This document shows, piece after piece, positions 11,673 to 21,763 of a stretch of DNA of 64,000 nt (position 1 is the first letter of the stretch; every line of letters begins with the position of its first letter). This stretch comes from Stenocarpella maydis (Eukaryota; Ascomycota; Sordariomycetes; Diaporthales; Diaporthaceae). Under the pieces are notes generated by a model. That model was not told the origin of the DNA. It searched no databases and was given only the letters and a program-made list of their open reading frames with translations. Made by a program: the position numbers and the translations under genes. The stretch lies in the NCBI GenBank assembly GCA_002270565.1, contig NQMI01000005.1:682001-746000 (forward strand), in the 5' to 3' direction.

Positions 11673-14165
11673 CTTGTAGGCTGTTGCTTAGCCTAGTGAC
11701 GTCTTTTGACCAGGGGATCCTCGGGTGAAGACCACCCGAAGCTTTTGCGAGACACAGCTTGTGGTCCAGTAAAGTCCTTTACATGTCTTGAAACCAACAT
11801 TGTTAAGGAGCGGAAGGGCGAAGCTAATATGGCCAGAGCCTGACTTTCTCGGACTGTTTTGAGCAGGAGCTTGTACGACGGCGGCTTTCACTAGTTCACT
11901 ACCTGAGATCGAGTTCACGCTTATTGGGAGGTGGCATCTCGTGGGGGAGGTAACAGATTGATTTGTCTTGGTTGCAGGTTGCAAACCTGGGGACTGGGGG
12001 CTGTAATGCGAATGTCCGATTAGTAAGTACGGATACACTTGGGCAGTCAGCTGCTAGGGCTGCGTCAGGCCAAGCTACTGAGAGCTTGTGTTACTTGTTG
12101 GCCAAGATCGCAAAGGAAGGACTTTGCCATTTATGGCCCTCCAAGACAGACTGACATGCTTCTGGCTGAAGACTAGCCCGGAGGTGATCGACGCGGGGCA
12201 ACCATCAGGTGCTAGAGAAGCGGTGAATGATATGTGAAGCTGGCACAAGGCTGCCCAAAGCTTGAGAGAATGGAATGCGGACTGTGTGAGCGGGCTCGGG
12301 AATGAGGTGTGTGGTGGGAGTCCGATCCTCCAATATATGGTTGAATGTCATCACTGAGGGGGCTAATTTCTTCTCCATCTTCACCGACCCTCGGCATGCA
12401 AGTCAGCAACATGTCAATTACCGAGCCGAAATCACTACCCCAAGTTCCACAGCCTGAAGGGTGTTGCTTACTGGCAAACTGGGTATATCTACCTAGATAA
12501 TGGCTAGGGATTGGCACAGCTTGCAGTTCTAGCGCCAACTGTAACGGTGACTCCACGCAGGCTGCCCCCGCCCAGCTTGTTATTAATACAAGAAGGTCCA
12601 CGACGATGTAAACTTCCAAAGTGATTTAGATTACTACCTAGGTACGTATCCCGAATTAGTACCATAAGGGTGGCTCCAGAGCCTCCCACAACATTGAAAG
12701 AAGGCGAAATTGAATCGGAAGACTGGCTGACACTTAATGTTACCAACAGTGCTATTTATTGCAGGAAGAAATGGAGGGTACAGAGATACATTTAGAGTGT
12801 ACCACCAAGAGCCAAAGTACCCCACTAACGCACCTACACATTCACATAGTACAAGCACATTTATGTATTCAGGGCTGTATGCGCCCCTGTGCCCTCCGTA
12901 TTATGCTCTGGAAATATCCCTCTTTTCTGCTTTCCTATCTGGCTTCGATTATTTTGGAAAATTTTCTACTTTCCTCGCTTCGCAGCGCTACGCTGAGCCA
13001 AATCAAAAAGGTAGCCTATCATGTCAAATCACAACAATGCAGGCAGCTCATGTCAATTAATCCGGGCAATCTGAACGGTGTTCTTTGTGTACGTTAGAGA
13101 GCTATATTTCTGTGTCATAACCTTCTTGCTACCAACCTTTCACACATCAATATAGGCAATTCGACTGCATTCAATAATCTTATATCTATATTGATCGCCT
13201 CTCTCTTTGAATTCTACCTTATATCAACCGCGTTGTTACTCTACAGGCGAACCACCCGAGCCATCCGCTTCAACATTGCCGAGCTGAGACTACGACGAAC
13301 TCAATCTCGCCAATGCCCTTGGGCTACCCCTTGATGTGGCTACCCTGGCGCCTTTCTGGATTTTTCGGCATCATCAAAAATTTGTACTCTTGTATCTACT
13401 TGATCTCCATATTCTTTGAAATTTGGCCAGTGGTTAATAATCCTGTGGCTGCAACAACGAACTGGGCGATTTTAGGCTTCGGTGTTGTCATCGCCTGCAG
13501 CTCTTCTACTACCTAGTGTGCTAGAAAGAATATATCCTGAGCACTTGTGCAGATATGAACGACACAGTGACGGGTTGTATATAGAGCTGATCAGTTCGAG
13601 GTCACTGATTGTTGGGTGTTAAGAAGAACGTTGAGGGTTCCACATTGGTGGATTCAGACAGATATGGTATCAATGACAGAACCAATTATATTTTCTGGCT
13701 TCTGCTCTTATAAAAGGAAGCCTTAGTCTTCTTTTCGAACCCCTGAATATTATTGGATACTCCTGCTTTGAATAAGCACTGTGTTCTCTGTGTCCGAAAA
13801 AGGAAATGCATAGCGATGAAACGAAACGTCCTTGGCCCAGCTGCCTGCACTGGCGTAATGCGCGATAGACCAAACGGTTGAATGATACGAGGAGTACGGG
13901 CTTATGCGTCACGTAGCGGTCTCGTACCTAGATAGTCTACCTGGCATTCATCCTAGTCTTCGCTAGTGTGCTGCGCCCCTCACATCTGACGTGAATCCTT
14001 CGGCGCCATCAACGTCGGCTCCCTCAAATTCAACCTTGTCGACCAATTCCTGTGTATTTAATACTGCCAGTGCGTTCTCTGATCACTGGAAACCTGTGTA
14101 GAAAGCTAGCAGTCAATACGAGTTAGCATATATACACTTGTTGTATACAGACCGCACCCTTAATT
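11673..14165. other. AT-rich divergent spacer between membrane protein and ankyrin gene
   Basis: Holds the promoters of both neighbours. AT content is high from about 12600 to 13900. Includes palindrome copy 2 (12635-12644). A 67-codon frame at 13313-13516 is hydrophobic but unsupported. Confidence 0.5.
12635..12644. repeat. TACCTAGGTA palindrome, copy 2
   Basis: Same 10-bp palindrome as at 537, also followed by CG. Intergenic. Confidence 0.6.
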
Positions 14166-16114
14166 ATGACAATGTCCTTCTCAGCCGCAGCACTCGCAGC
14201 CCGATGCCAAGACATCCACCTTCGTGCATTCTCAGCAGCTCGAGCCACGAGTGTCCCTGAGACTGGGGCTCAGTGGAGCGCCAGCGATAACCCGCTCTCC
14301 CGAGTTTCTAGCAACTTAAATGAGCTCAGTGAAACGGCGCTCGAGCTCGGAGTTAAGCTGGGCGGGACGGAGTTGATATCTCAGATGCTCCAATACACAC
14401 TCACCGACCGACTTGAGAAGTGTACTCGCGCTGAGGCGATCGTGGAAAAAGGCACCGGGGTCTCACTAGCCCAACACCTCCCAATCGACGAAGGTGTACT
14501 ATCCAAATACGAGAGCTGGCTAGGTCTCGAGACCTCGGTAATGCAAGGCTTAATCGAGGCCCTCCAAGTGTAAGATTGCAAGCGGAGGCTCCTGTTCCTT
14601 GAGACATATCTCTAATGGAATATAGGAATACCGCGGATGGCCAAGATAAGTTCCTGAATGGCCGTGGATACCGCAAGCTCCTGGAATTAGTCGATGCTGC
14701 CTTCAGGATTGTGGTTTCAAGTGACGCAAGTACGGCTGATATGGGTGAGGAAGCACCGCCGCCTTACGCCGAGGATGTTCCCGAGCACATTTCTGATATC
14801 AAGAGAGTCGACTCGTCTGCATCGCCCCCAGATAGCCCTTCATCCTCCAAAAAGGCTCCGCAGAGCACGTTTTCGGAAGTCTTCAGGGCAGTAACCGCTC
14901 CGTTCCGATACAAGCCTGAACCACTTGTCATAGCGCTCTGCGAGGCGTCCTCTAGAGGAGAAACTAGCACAGTCGCATCGCTTGTCTCATCTGGAGCGAA
15001 CATCAACGGGCGCAATGAAGAGGGAAAGACACCAATTGTACTCGCCATAGAGCACCAACAGCCCCTAGTGGTCACAAAACTACTGAAGCTTGGAGCTTCG
15101 AAGGACGTTTGCGACTCGGCAAAGAAGTTGCCGCCGCTTTTTTGGGCAGCCTCAGCTGGTGACATCCCCATGACCAAGGTTCTCCTACAACACGGGTGTA
15201 ACCCGAATGACAAGAATTCATATGGGTTTGCCTATTTCTTGGACATTGTCGATAAGGGTGACTTGGCGATGGTACAACTTCTCCTGGATCACGGAGCGGA
15301 TGTCAACACGACTGACCGATACGGTCGGGTTGCGCTTCAACACGCCTATTCTTGCAACAACCTTGCGATGCTCAAGCTCCTGCAGTCACGGGGCGGCTCA
15401 GTTAACGCAACAGATATGACGGGAAATCCCATCATCATTTTGGCCTTGCGAGAGAGCCGGGATGAGATTTTCAACTTTCTGCTTGAGCGTGGTGCCAATG
15501 TCAACTCGAAATCCAACACTGGGATGTCACTGGTCATGGAAGCGTTCACAAAGAAACGTATCGACATAGTGAGGAGATTGCTTGAACGAGGCGCAGACCC
15601 GAATACCAAAGACTACATGGGAGCCAGCATCCTCATGAACACTATCAAAGACAAGACAACCCCGGCGGTGGACAGAGAGGAACTGATCAAGCTTCTTCTC
15701 ACCTACGGTGCTGCGCCAAACGAGTGCGATACGTGGGGCAAGACGGCCGTCAGCTTGCTGATTGAGAGGGATCACACCAGTCTCGTGCCACTCCTTCTCG
15801 AGAAGGGGCTCGACCCAAACCAAGAGCTCGGAAACGGGGAGACTCTGCTCACCCATGCCATCAACAGTGCCAACGCGGAGCTGACAAAGAAGCTGCTCCG
15901 CCACGGTGCGAAACCAAACAGCGTGGACAAAAAGGGTCGCACACCCCTGGTGCAAGCCCTACTGGCGAGGGAATTTGAAACGGTCAAGCTGCTCGTGAAA
16001 TCTGGTGCTGACGTGAATAAGGTGGGAGCTATCACACCTTTGGACTTGGCAACATTGCTTGAGGAAAAAGAGATTGCGGAGCTTTTTATCAAACGTGGTG
16101 CAAAGTATAAATAG
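14166..16114 (+). CDS. Ankyrin-repeat protein with novel helical N-terminal region
   Basis: Two exons, 14166-14569 and 14626-16114, joined by a 56-nt GT-AG intron in phase 2 (ALQ-V-NTADGQDKF), give 630 residues. The N-terminal 160 residues are Ala/Leu-rich and probably helical and match no family I know. A Pro/Ser-rich linker follows with the PPxY motif APPPYAED (about 179-182), a classical ligand for WW domains such as those of Nedd4/Rsp5-type ubiquitin ligases. From about residue 235 to the end run twelve ankyrin repeats with the usual GADVN, LLLxxGA and TPL signatures, so the protein ends in an ankyrin solenoid, probably a binding scaffold. ATGs at 14166 and 14172 are both possible starts. 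The neighbouring NTase-fold gene is convergent. Role unknown. Confidence 0.9.
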
Positions 16115-17095
16115 CTCGGCGGCATCATGTTGCTGAATATGGAGAATACTATACTTACTTGCTTTGTGCTCAAATTCTCCAGCAATCCGATTCATTTCTA
16201 TAGTATGAAACAAGCACATTCCCAGCCTTCTACTACAATAAAACAGAAGAGAATAAGAGGCTCCAAAGCTCTCATCACTGGATCATACTATCTACTGGGA
16301 ATAATTGGTACCTAGGTAGTTAAGTCATGGCCATCGGCCCAGGAATGGAGAGACAGGCACCTGGGAACCTACTTCAATATGCACGTTTCCCTGACTTGCA
16401 GTGTATCTGACGCGCATTCTCCAAATACTATTTGTATCGCTGCCTACCCGTCTTTGTGGTGAGGGCAACTTGACTTTGGCCCGCCTGCGGATGTACATGG
16501 ACGATATTGAGGCCCCCCTGAATACACGCGCCTGGGTCTGGCAGGAAGCGTCATGTCCGTGTGAACCAGCCGGCCGCCCACCAGACGGTATCCCAGCCCC
16601 GCGAAATGGCACCAGGCGGCACACTATGAGCCCCCCGGAGCCTGGTTTCGGGAAGCTCGTTTCTTATTTCCCGTTTCTTTTATCTATGCAGCCCTTGTAT
16701 TCTACTTCCTTCCCTGCCTGATTTTTAAGAACTAAGAATCAGAAAATAGGAAATATTCTCTCCTTTACTCTTTCTTCAAACCTCTATTTTTACTTTGATT
16801 CTTTACTATCCTGGGGTAGTTGGTCCTGCGCTGCCCATCCCGCCTTGCGGGCCGGGGCCCCCGACCGGGCGGTTTCACGGGCGGGCGGTTTTGTCACCCC
16901 CGCCTCGAACTCCGGAGGCTTCTCACCCCCGGCGCTGCGCCGCCCTCGTCCCACGCACAGTGTCAGAATCTGTCACTGCGCGGAGCCTGGAGGGAGGAGG
17001 CCCCAGGGGCCGGGGATCATAATGTAGGTTTTCCTACCCTGTAGCTTTCCAACCCCGGCCCCCCCCCCCCCCCCGCCAGCTTTGCAGGCATCGCT
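16115..17095. other. convergent spacer
   Basis: Between the ends of the ankyrin gene and the NTase gene. Contains an AATAAA-like signal near 16240, palindrome copy 3, an AT-rich patch (16640-16800) and a C-tract at about 17059-17074. No gene seen. Confidence 0.5.
16309..16318. repeat. TACCTAGGTA palindrome, copy 3
   Basis: Same 10-bp palindrome, about 195 bp past the ankyrin stop codon. Confidence 0.6.
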
Positions 17096-18028
17096 CTATG
17101 TCGCCCATTTAACATTTCCATTGCCCGAGCGGTGATACCACTTCTTGTGCTTTCCGCTGAAGGTCCAATACCCATCTCTTGACTTCTCGCCGTCCCGTGG
17201 AGCGCTGCGACCGGCGGATCCTCCACTACCCCCGCTGTCGCCACCGCCGTTGCCACCGGAGCCGGATGCAGAGCCCTTGTCTCCAGGGGACGGACTAAGT
17301 TCCATTCCCAGAGCCCATCGGACCTGAGTCTCGTGTCTAGGGTCCTTCCGGGTGACTTGCTCCAAGAGGCACTCTTTCCACTCCCTGCGGAACGTATTTG
17401 CCGCTTGTCTGACCAATGGAGCATAACTCGTTGACCTGCAAACAAACAGAAGATCCACATAGTCATTTCTCGTCTCCCGATGATAGTGAGCCTTAATTTT
17501 AGTCGCTACGAGAGGGCCGATGCTGAGAAACTTGCACCGAGCTGTACTGGTTATATCCAGAGTGTCAACAGCAGCCCTGAGATCACTGGGGATAAGATGC
17601 CCTTCGGCCCCTTTTGGCATCAAATCAATCTGAACTATCTTTCCCTGGACGTTAACAAACAGCCTTGCAACGCCCGAAACCCATTGCATTTTGTTGGCAG
17701 GCCGCCAGATGCTAGACGACAAAGGAACGACGTGAGTGATTGGTCTTTCCGAGCAAACGGTTTGGAATAGTACTGACTTGCTATTGTTGTTGAAAATATC
17801 CAGAAGAGACTCCATACGCGGTCGGTTGTCTACAGCGATGTCGATATCACTAGTCGTCCTACCCGAACCTCGCAGGTAGAAATTCATGCCACCCATGAGA
17901 CCATAGGTGATTGAATTCTTCTCAAGCAAGCGGGAAACAAGCGCGAGAGCCGCTGTCTGATACTGAGGGGTTGCTTCCTCGGCTTGTTCCTCCAGATCAT
18001 CTAGTTCTTGGGGACTATAAGAAGGCAT
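17096..18028 (-). CDS. Nucleotidyltransferase-fold protein (Pol-beta-like NTase)
   Basis: Single-exon gene of 310 residues. It has the Pol-beta-type NTase signature: GLMGGMNFYLRG, then 7 residues on SDIDIAV giving the DxD pair, and later VQIDLMP supplying a third carboxylate, so it looks catalytically competent to move a nucleotidyl group; the substrate is unknown. A Gly/Ser-rich linker precedes a conserved-looking tail, YWTFSGKHKKWYHRSGNG, that is Trp/Lys-rich and could bind nucleic acid or protein (inference). The frame stays open upstream to an ATG at 18205, but I prefer the ATG at 18028 (MPSYSPQEL), where compositionally ordinary protein begins. It faces away from the second NTase-like gene at 19855, with the inverted-repeat element between them. 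Confidence 0.78.
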   Translation of the reverse strand: MPSYSPQELDDLEEQAEEATPQYQTAALALVSRLLEKNSITYGLMGGMNFYLRGSGRTTSDIDIAVDNRPRMESLLDIFNNNSKSVLFQTVCSERPITHVVPLSSSIWRPANKMQWVSGVARLFVNVQGKIVQIDLMPKGAEGHLIPSDLRAAVDTLDITSTARCKFLSIGPLVATKIKAHYHRETRNDYVDLLFVCRSTSYAPLVRQAANTFRREWKECLLEQVTRKDPRHETQVRWALGMELSPSPGDKGSASGSGGNGGGDSGGSGGSAGRSAPRDGEKSRDGYWTFSGKHKKWYHRSGNGNVKWAT

Positions 18029-18810
18029 AGTTAATGAATAATCTTGGTTCCAGTTGAAGGGAGTGTGTATTGAGACTTTTAGGAAAGCGCTTGAAGCAAG
18101 ACCAGAGGGAGAGGAATGAGATTGAGAGGCCGGCTCGTGAGTTGGTTGATCTACGAAATTTGATTGTTCGTCGAGTGTGGGAATGAGCCCTTTTATGCGA
18201 TACAAGAAGACAGTTGTATTACGTTCTGTCGCCCCCCCCCCACGTCCCCTTCTTGTTCATCCAACTCATTCCAACATGCTTTTACTGGCCGGTTTCTGAC
18301 ATCAGCTTCGTCCATCTTGGCCACGGCCAGAGAGACCGTCCTGAGAACGGGCCGGCTTCGTCCGTGAGTCTGGCCTGGTTGGACTGCGGCGAAGACGATT
18401 GCAGCCACCGACAAGATCCATTTTTGTCCGAGACTGCAAGGTACAAAGTTCTTGGTCCACATCATTTATATTTAGTAGTATTTGTGGGTATCCTGGATTG
18501 ACATGACTCTCACCCAAAACAAGAGGCCATATATTAAACCGTCTGTCGGTGCTCCATCATGGGACGTGGTTAGCCCGGCCCGTAGACCAACCTGCAGCAG
18601 TAGACCTGTAGGAGGATTTGGCGGTGCTGTCTGTGACAAACGAACTCGCTTAATCCGTCTGACTGTGCACCTTAAGTAATTTATGCCACAATGTGGATTC
18701 CTTAAAAGTTATCAACAGCAATAAAAATACCGCTATTGCAATTCAACTTGAAGCTATTATAATGGCCCATTTATCCCCTGTATAAATTTAATAAGAAAGA
18801 AGGGCAGTTA

Positions 18811-19010
18811 GGCAAGTTGATGAGTATATAGCTAGGTAAGTTGACGAGTAGGTAGCTGGGTAATTAAGTCGGCAAGTAGGTAGCTAGGCAAGTTAAAAAG
18901 TAAGTAGCTAGATAAGTCAGCAAGTATACTTGTAGCTGGGCAAGTTACCAAGTAGGTAGTTGGGCAAGTTGACGAGTACGTAGCCGGGCAACTTGGCAAG
19001 TAGGTAGTAT
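18811..19010 (+). repeat. 24-bp minisatellite, about 8 degenerate copies
   Basis: Consensus near GGCAAGTTGACGAGTAGGTA plus GCTG. Two copies are 28 nt because of a 4-nt insertion. It lies wholly inside the inverted-repeat element. Confidence 0.75.
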
Positions 19011-19018
19011 CGTTACCA

Positions 19019-19090
19019 GCCCTTCGTCGCCCTCGTCGCCCTCGTCGCCCTCGTCGCCCTCGTCGCCCTTATCCCCCTTGTCGCCCTTGG
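19019..19090 (-). repeat. 9-bp tandem repeat encoding Gly-Asp-Glu on the minus strand
   Basis: Repeats of CCCTCGTCG on plus. On minus the frame reads PKGDKGDKGDEGDEG, a collagen-like Gly-X-Y series, inside an open stretch of about 85 codons that has no ATG. It may be a remnant of a coding exon carried by the element. Confidence 0.6.
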
Positions 19091-19292
19091 GCTTAAACCA
19101 ATAATAAGACTTCCAACCATTCAAGCGATATATGAAAATGGAGTTGGCGATAGCTTCAGTTGCACTGGCGGCCCTGTTGTTGATTCCGCGTTTTGGTGCA
19201 AATTAAGGTGGTCAGACGGATTAAGCGACAAGTGACAGGGGTTTGGGGGGGGGTGGGGCCTGGATTCGTTTGTCAGACACAGGGGGAAAACG

Positions 19293-19378
19293 GGGCCTTG
19301 GTCACGCGCTAGGTTTGCCTTAACATATTTCTAGCCAGTTATGTAAAAAGGTAGTAGGTTCGACTCCTACTGAGGCCC
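19293..19378 (+). tRNA. tRNA-like sequence, probably degenerate
   Basis: The 3' half has a perfect T-arm (GTAGG, loop TTCGACT, CCTAC at 19354-19370) and an acceptor-like stem pairing GGGCCTTG (19293-19300) with TGAGGCCC (19371-19378). Length of about 86 nt would suit a class II tRNA. The D-arm is poor and the anticodon stem has a bulge and a 12-nt loop, so a working tRNA is doubtful. Confidence 0.3.
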
Positions 19379-19854
19379 TGAAACGACCCATGGAACAACC
19401 GACCATGTAAAATACCCCGGTACTGGCCCGAAACTAGCACACTCCCCCTTCTTTCCTTTGTCAAGCGAAACGGAGGTACTCAATCCTCCCGTCAGAGATA
19501 CTGTATAGACAGTGTGCCGGACTGTGAAGGATACTCGAGCAATCGGTAAAGGAATAAGCAGATAGCCAAATGACGTTAATACTACACACACACACACAGG
19601 GGGAAATGGGAGGGTTGGTTGGGCAGGCCTTGCACTGTGCTGTAGCGGAACGGTTGGCTGGCCCTAACACCCAGCCTGCTGGGGCGCCGCCCCATGTTAT
19701 TATACTTGTGCGCATCCCCCGCACCCACATAAGAACAAACCAAAGCACGTCTCTTTATGGGCTATTTTTAAGACCATGTCTCTAACAATCACGAAGAGGG
19801 GGAATCGAACCAATCCTGGCACACATATTTCTCGACCCGCCCAATCAAGTCAAA
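19379..19854. other. spacer upstream of the NTase-like gene
   Basis: Contains a short CA run near 19586-19599; otherwise nothing recognisable. Confidence 0.4.
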
Positions 19855-20796
19855 ATGAACGGAGCATCTCAAATAATCGACGAGACCACCCGCGATGCAT
19901 CGAACGAGTCAATTACGAGCCATGGGGGCGGCGCCGAGTCGAATGCGGGGCGACCTGGTACAGCAGCTCAGGAAGGGGCCAACACCTCTGCCTTCTCCGC
20001 AGTACCTGAACTCCCTGGATTACGGACCCATGGAGGCCGTGATGTCAGACCGGAGGATGTGAAAGAGGTCATACGCCTCTTGGGACAGGTAGGCGCACCG
20101 GCGTGCGTTGCTGGCGTCCATGCCCTACGCTATTTTGGCGCAGGGCGAATATCAAGCGTGTGTCTTTTGCCTCTGCTTTATCAGCAGAACCTTCACTAAC
20201 TATGCCAATTTCAGGAGTTCGACATCTGCATTCCAGACGAGGCCCTCGACAACGCCAGGATGATATTTGAGAACGATGCCCGGTTTGAAAAGGCGCCCCC
20301 CGCCCCGCCGTTAATGGCATCCCTCCGACACACCAGACCGACATTCTTAATGAAGGGTGTATACTTCGTTTTCATTCTGATTCCTGCATCCGACTACTTC
20401 ATCGATCCGAGTCCAGATTGCTGCGAGCTAAGCATGAAAGGTATTCCGTATCCAAGGCTACATCTTTTCGCTCGTTCGCTACTCGTGTTGCAAAATCCAA
20501 GCGATCTGTGTGATTTCATCGATGGAATGGATCTTGATAAGGAGTGGGGCGAATCCAACTTGGACTTCGATGAATTGCAGCGAAAGGGACTTGACTTTAG
20601 TAGGAAGCAGAACGATGTGCTTGAGAAAATGGGGCTTGGATCTCTCAGGCTCGATGTTGACTACAGGGGCATGTGGAATATTGAGGTTGATGAGAAGGAG
20701 AAGCGCATTGAACCGATGAAAAAGGGTCGCTATAAGACTCGGTGGAGGCGCATCAACAATGACAGGGATCCAAGACTGAAGGATAAGACTATGTAG
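19855..20796 (+). CDS. Divergent nucleotidyltransferase-like fungal protein
   Basis: Exons 19855-20157 and 20215-20796, joined by a 57-nt GT-AG intron in phase 0, give 294 residues. The first 60 residues are low-complexity. The fold core reads GVHALRYFGAGRISSEFDICIPDEA: the pattern of a large, uncharacterised fungal family with an NTase-like strand-turn-strand, but the DxD pair of true NTases is replaced by ExD (EFDICI) and no clear third carboxylate is seen, so activity is doubtful. The C-terminal 40 residues are rich in Lys/Arg. It lies 1.8 kb from the NTase gene on the other strand, across the inverted-repeat element. The intron falls inside the signature motif. Confidence 0.75.
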
Positions 20797-21763
20797 CTGG
20801 CTCTCCATCTGCAAGCGCATTACTATCTGCTATTTGCGATCCGGAAATTTATAAATGTAATAGGAGGGTTATTTATATCTTATTTGTCTTATTTGTCTTA
20901 TTTAGGGTCTTAAGGGGTGGCCCATACCGCCACCAGTACTATAGACCTCTGCTCCGGCAGGGGCAGTAGCTCCCCATCCTGGAATATTGACCATCTAACC
21001 TCCAGCATTGCAAGGGGTCTGGAGTTGCAGGGCCAAGGAAGACAGAGCGGCGACGGTAGGCTTGCCCTGCAATTCACGGACCGCGACTCGGAGGTTGTCG
21101 CCTAAAACGTCTGCCGCAGGACGCATCACACACTCTAGCTCAGCGTCAGCAAAACCATGTCTTCAGAGGCAGCTAAAAGAATCACCGTATTTTTACCCAC
21201 CTTAAGCTCATATCACTAGTGGGTCTGAAGTTGATAAAGACCCCTGCCCGCCGCGCGGCCTGAATTGGGAATCTGCAAGTACAGCAGTCCACTCCACGCT
21301 TTAGTCTACTTACGAGTCAACTAGTCTCCAGGTCATTTATACAACCCCCGGCTGTATCGCTTCCCCGGATTCCCCCTAATCATATTTCTACACAGCGAAA
21401 GCTGATCCTTGAATTTCTCATTCAAAGTATCCATCGCTTCGGAAATGGGCGAGGAGAGACATGTTGATCGCAGGAACACCAACGCAAACCCGCCACCATG
21501 GATCTAGTAGCTAACAGACTTGAGTAGACGGGAAAGCATATTCCATTACCCTGAAGAAGGTCATGTGGTGGATAGTACATCGCTGCAAGTAACAGATGTG
21601 GAATTATGGATACTATCAATCCCTAGGTAATTACAAGACTGTGGAAGGATTGGGATCTTCCAGCGTATATTTCCATCTACGCTCCGCGCCGTAATGGCGG
21701 AAAGTCTTTTCGGCATATTGTCGCTGACATCATATCCTCTTCAGCTCTGAACTGCACCTGGGC
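20797..21763. other. convergent spacer
   Basis: Between the 3' ends of the NTase-like gene and the permease. Has a short CTTATTTGT repeat (20879-20905). No gene recognised. Confidence 0.5.

Larger units (their letters stand above)
18629..19280. mobile_element. Inverted-repeat-bounded element, probable non-autonomous DNA transposon
   Basis: A 17-bp perfect inverted repeat (CGCTTAATCCGTCTGAC at 18647-18663; its complement at 19211-19227) is flanked on the outside by a second inverted pair, ACAAACGAA at 18636-18644 and TTCGTTTGT at 19265-19273, within similar CTGTCTG/CAGACAC ends. A G-rich insertion (about 19238-19260) separates the two pairs on the right arm. Inside, GCACCTTAA-like sequence also recurs inverted. 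The interior holds a 24-bp minisatellite and a 9-bp repeat but no transposase. No clear target-site duplication was found, so the exact ends are uncertain. Confidence 0.55.

Noticed and set aside
18811..19090. CRISPR-like array
   Set aside because: Repeats are head-to-tail and degenerate with no unique spacers, in a eukaryotic genome; it is a minisatellite.
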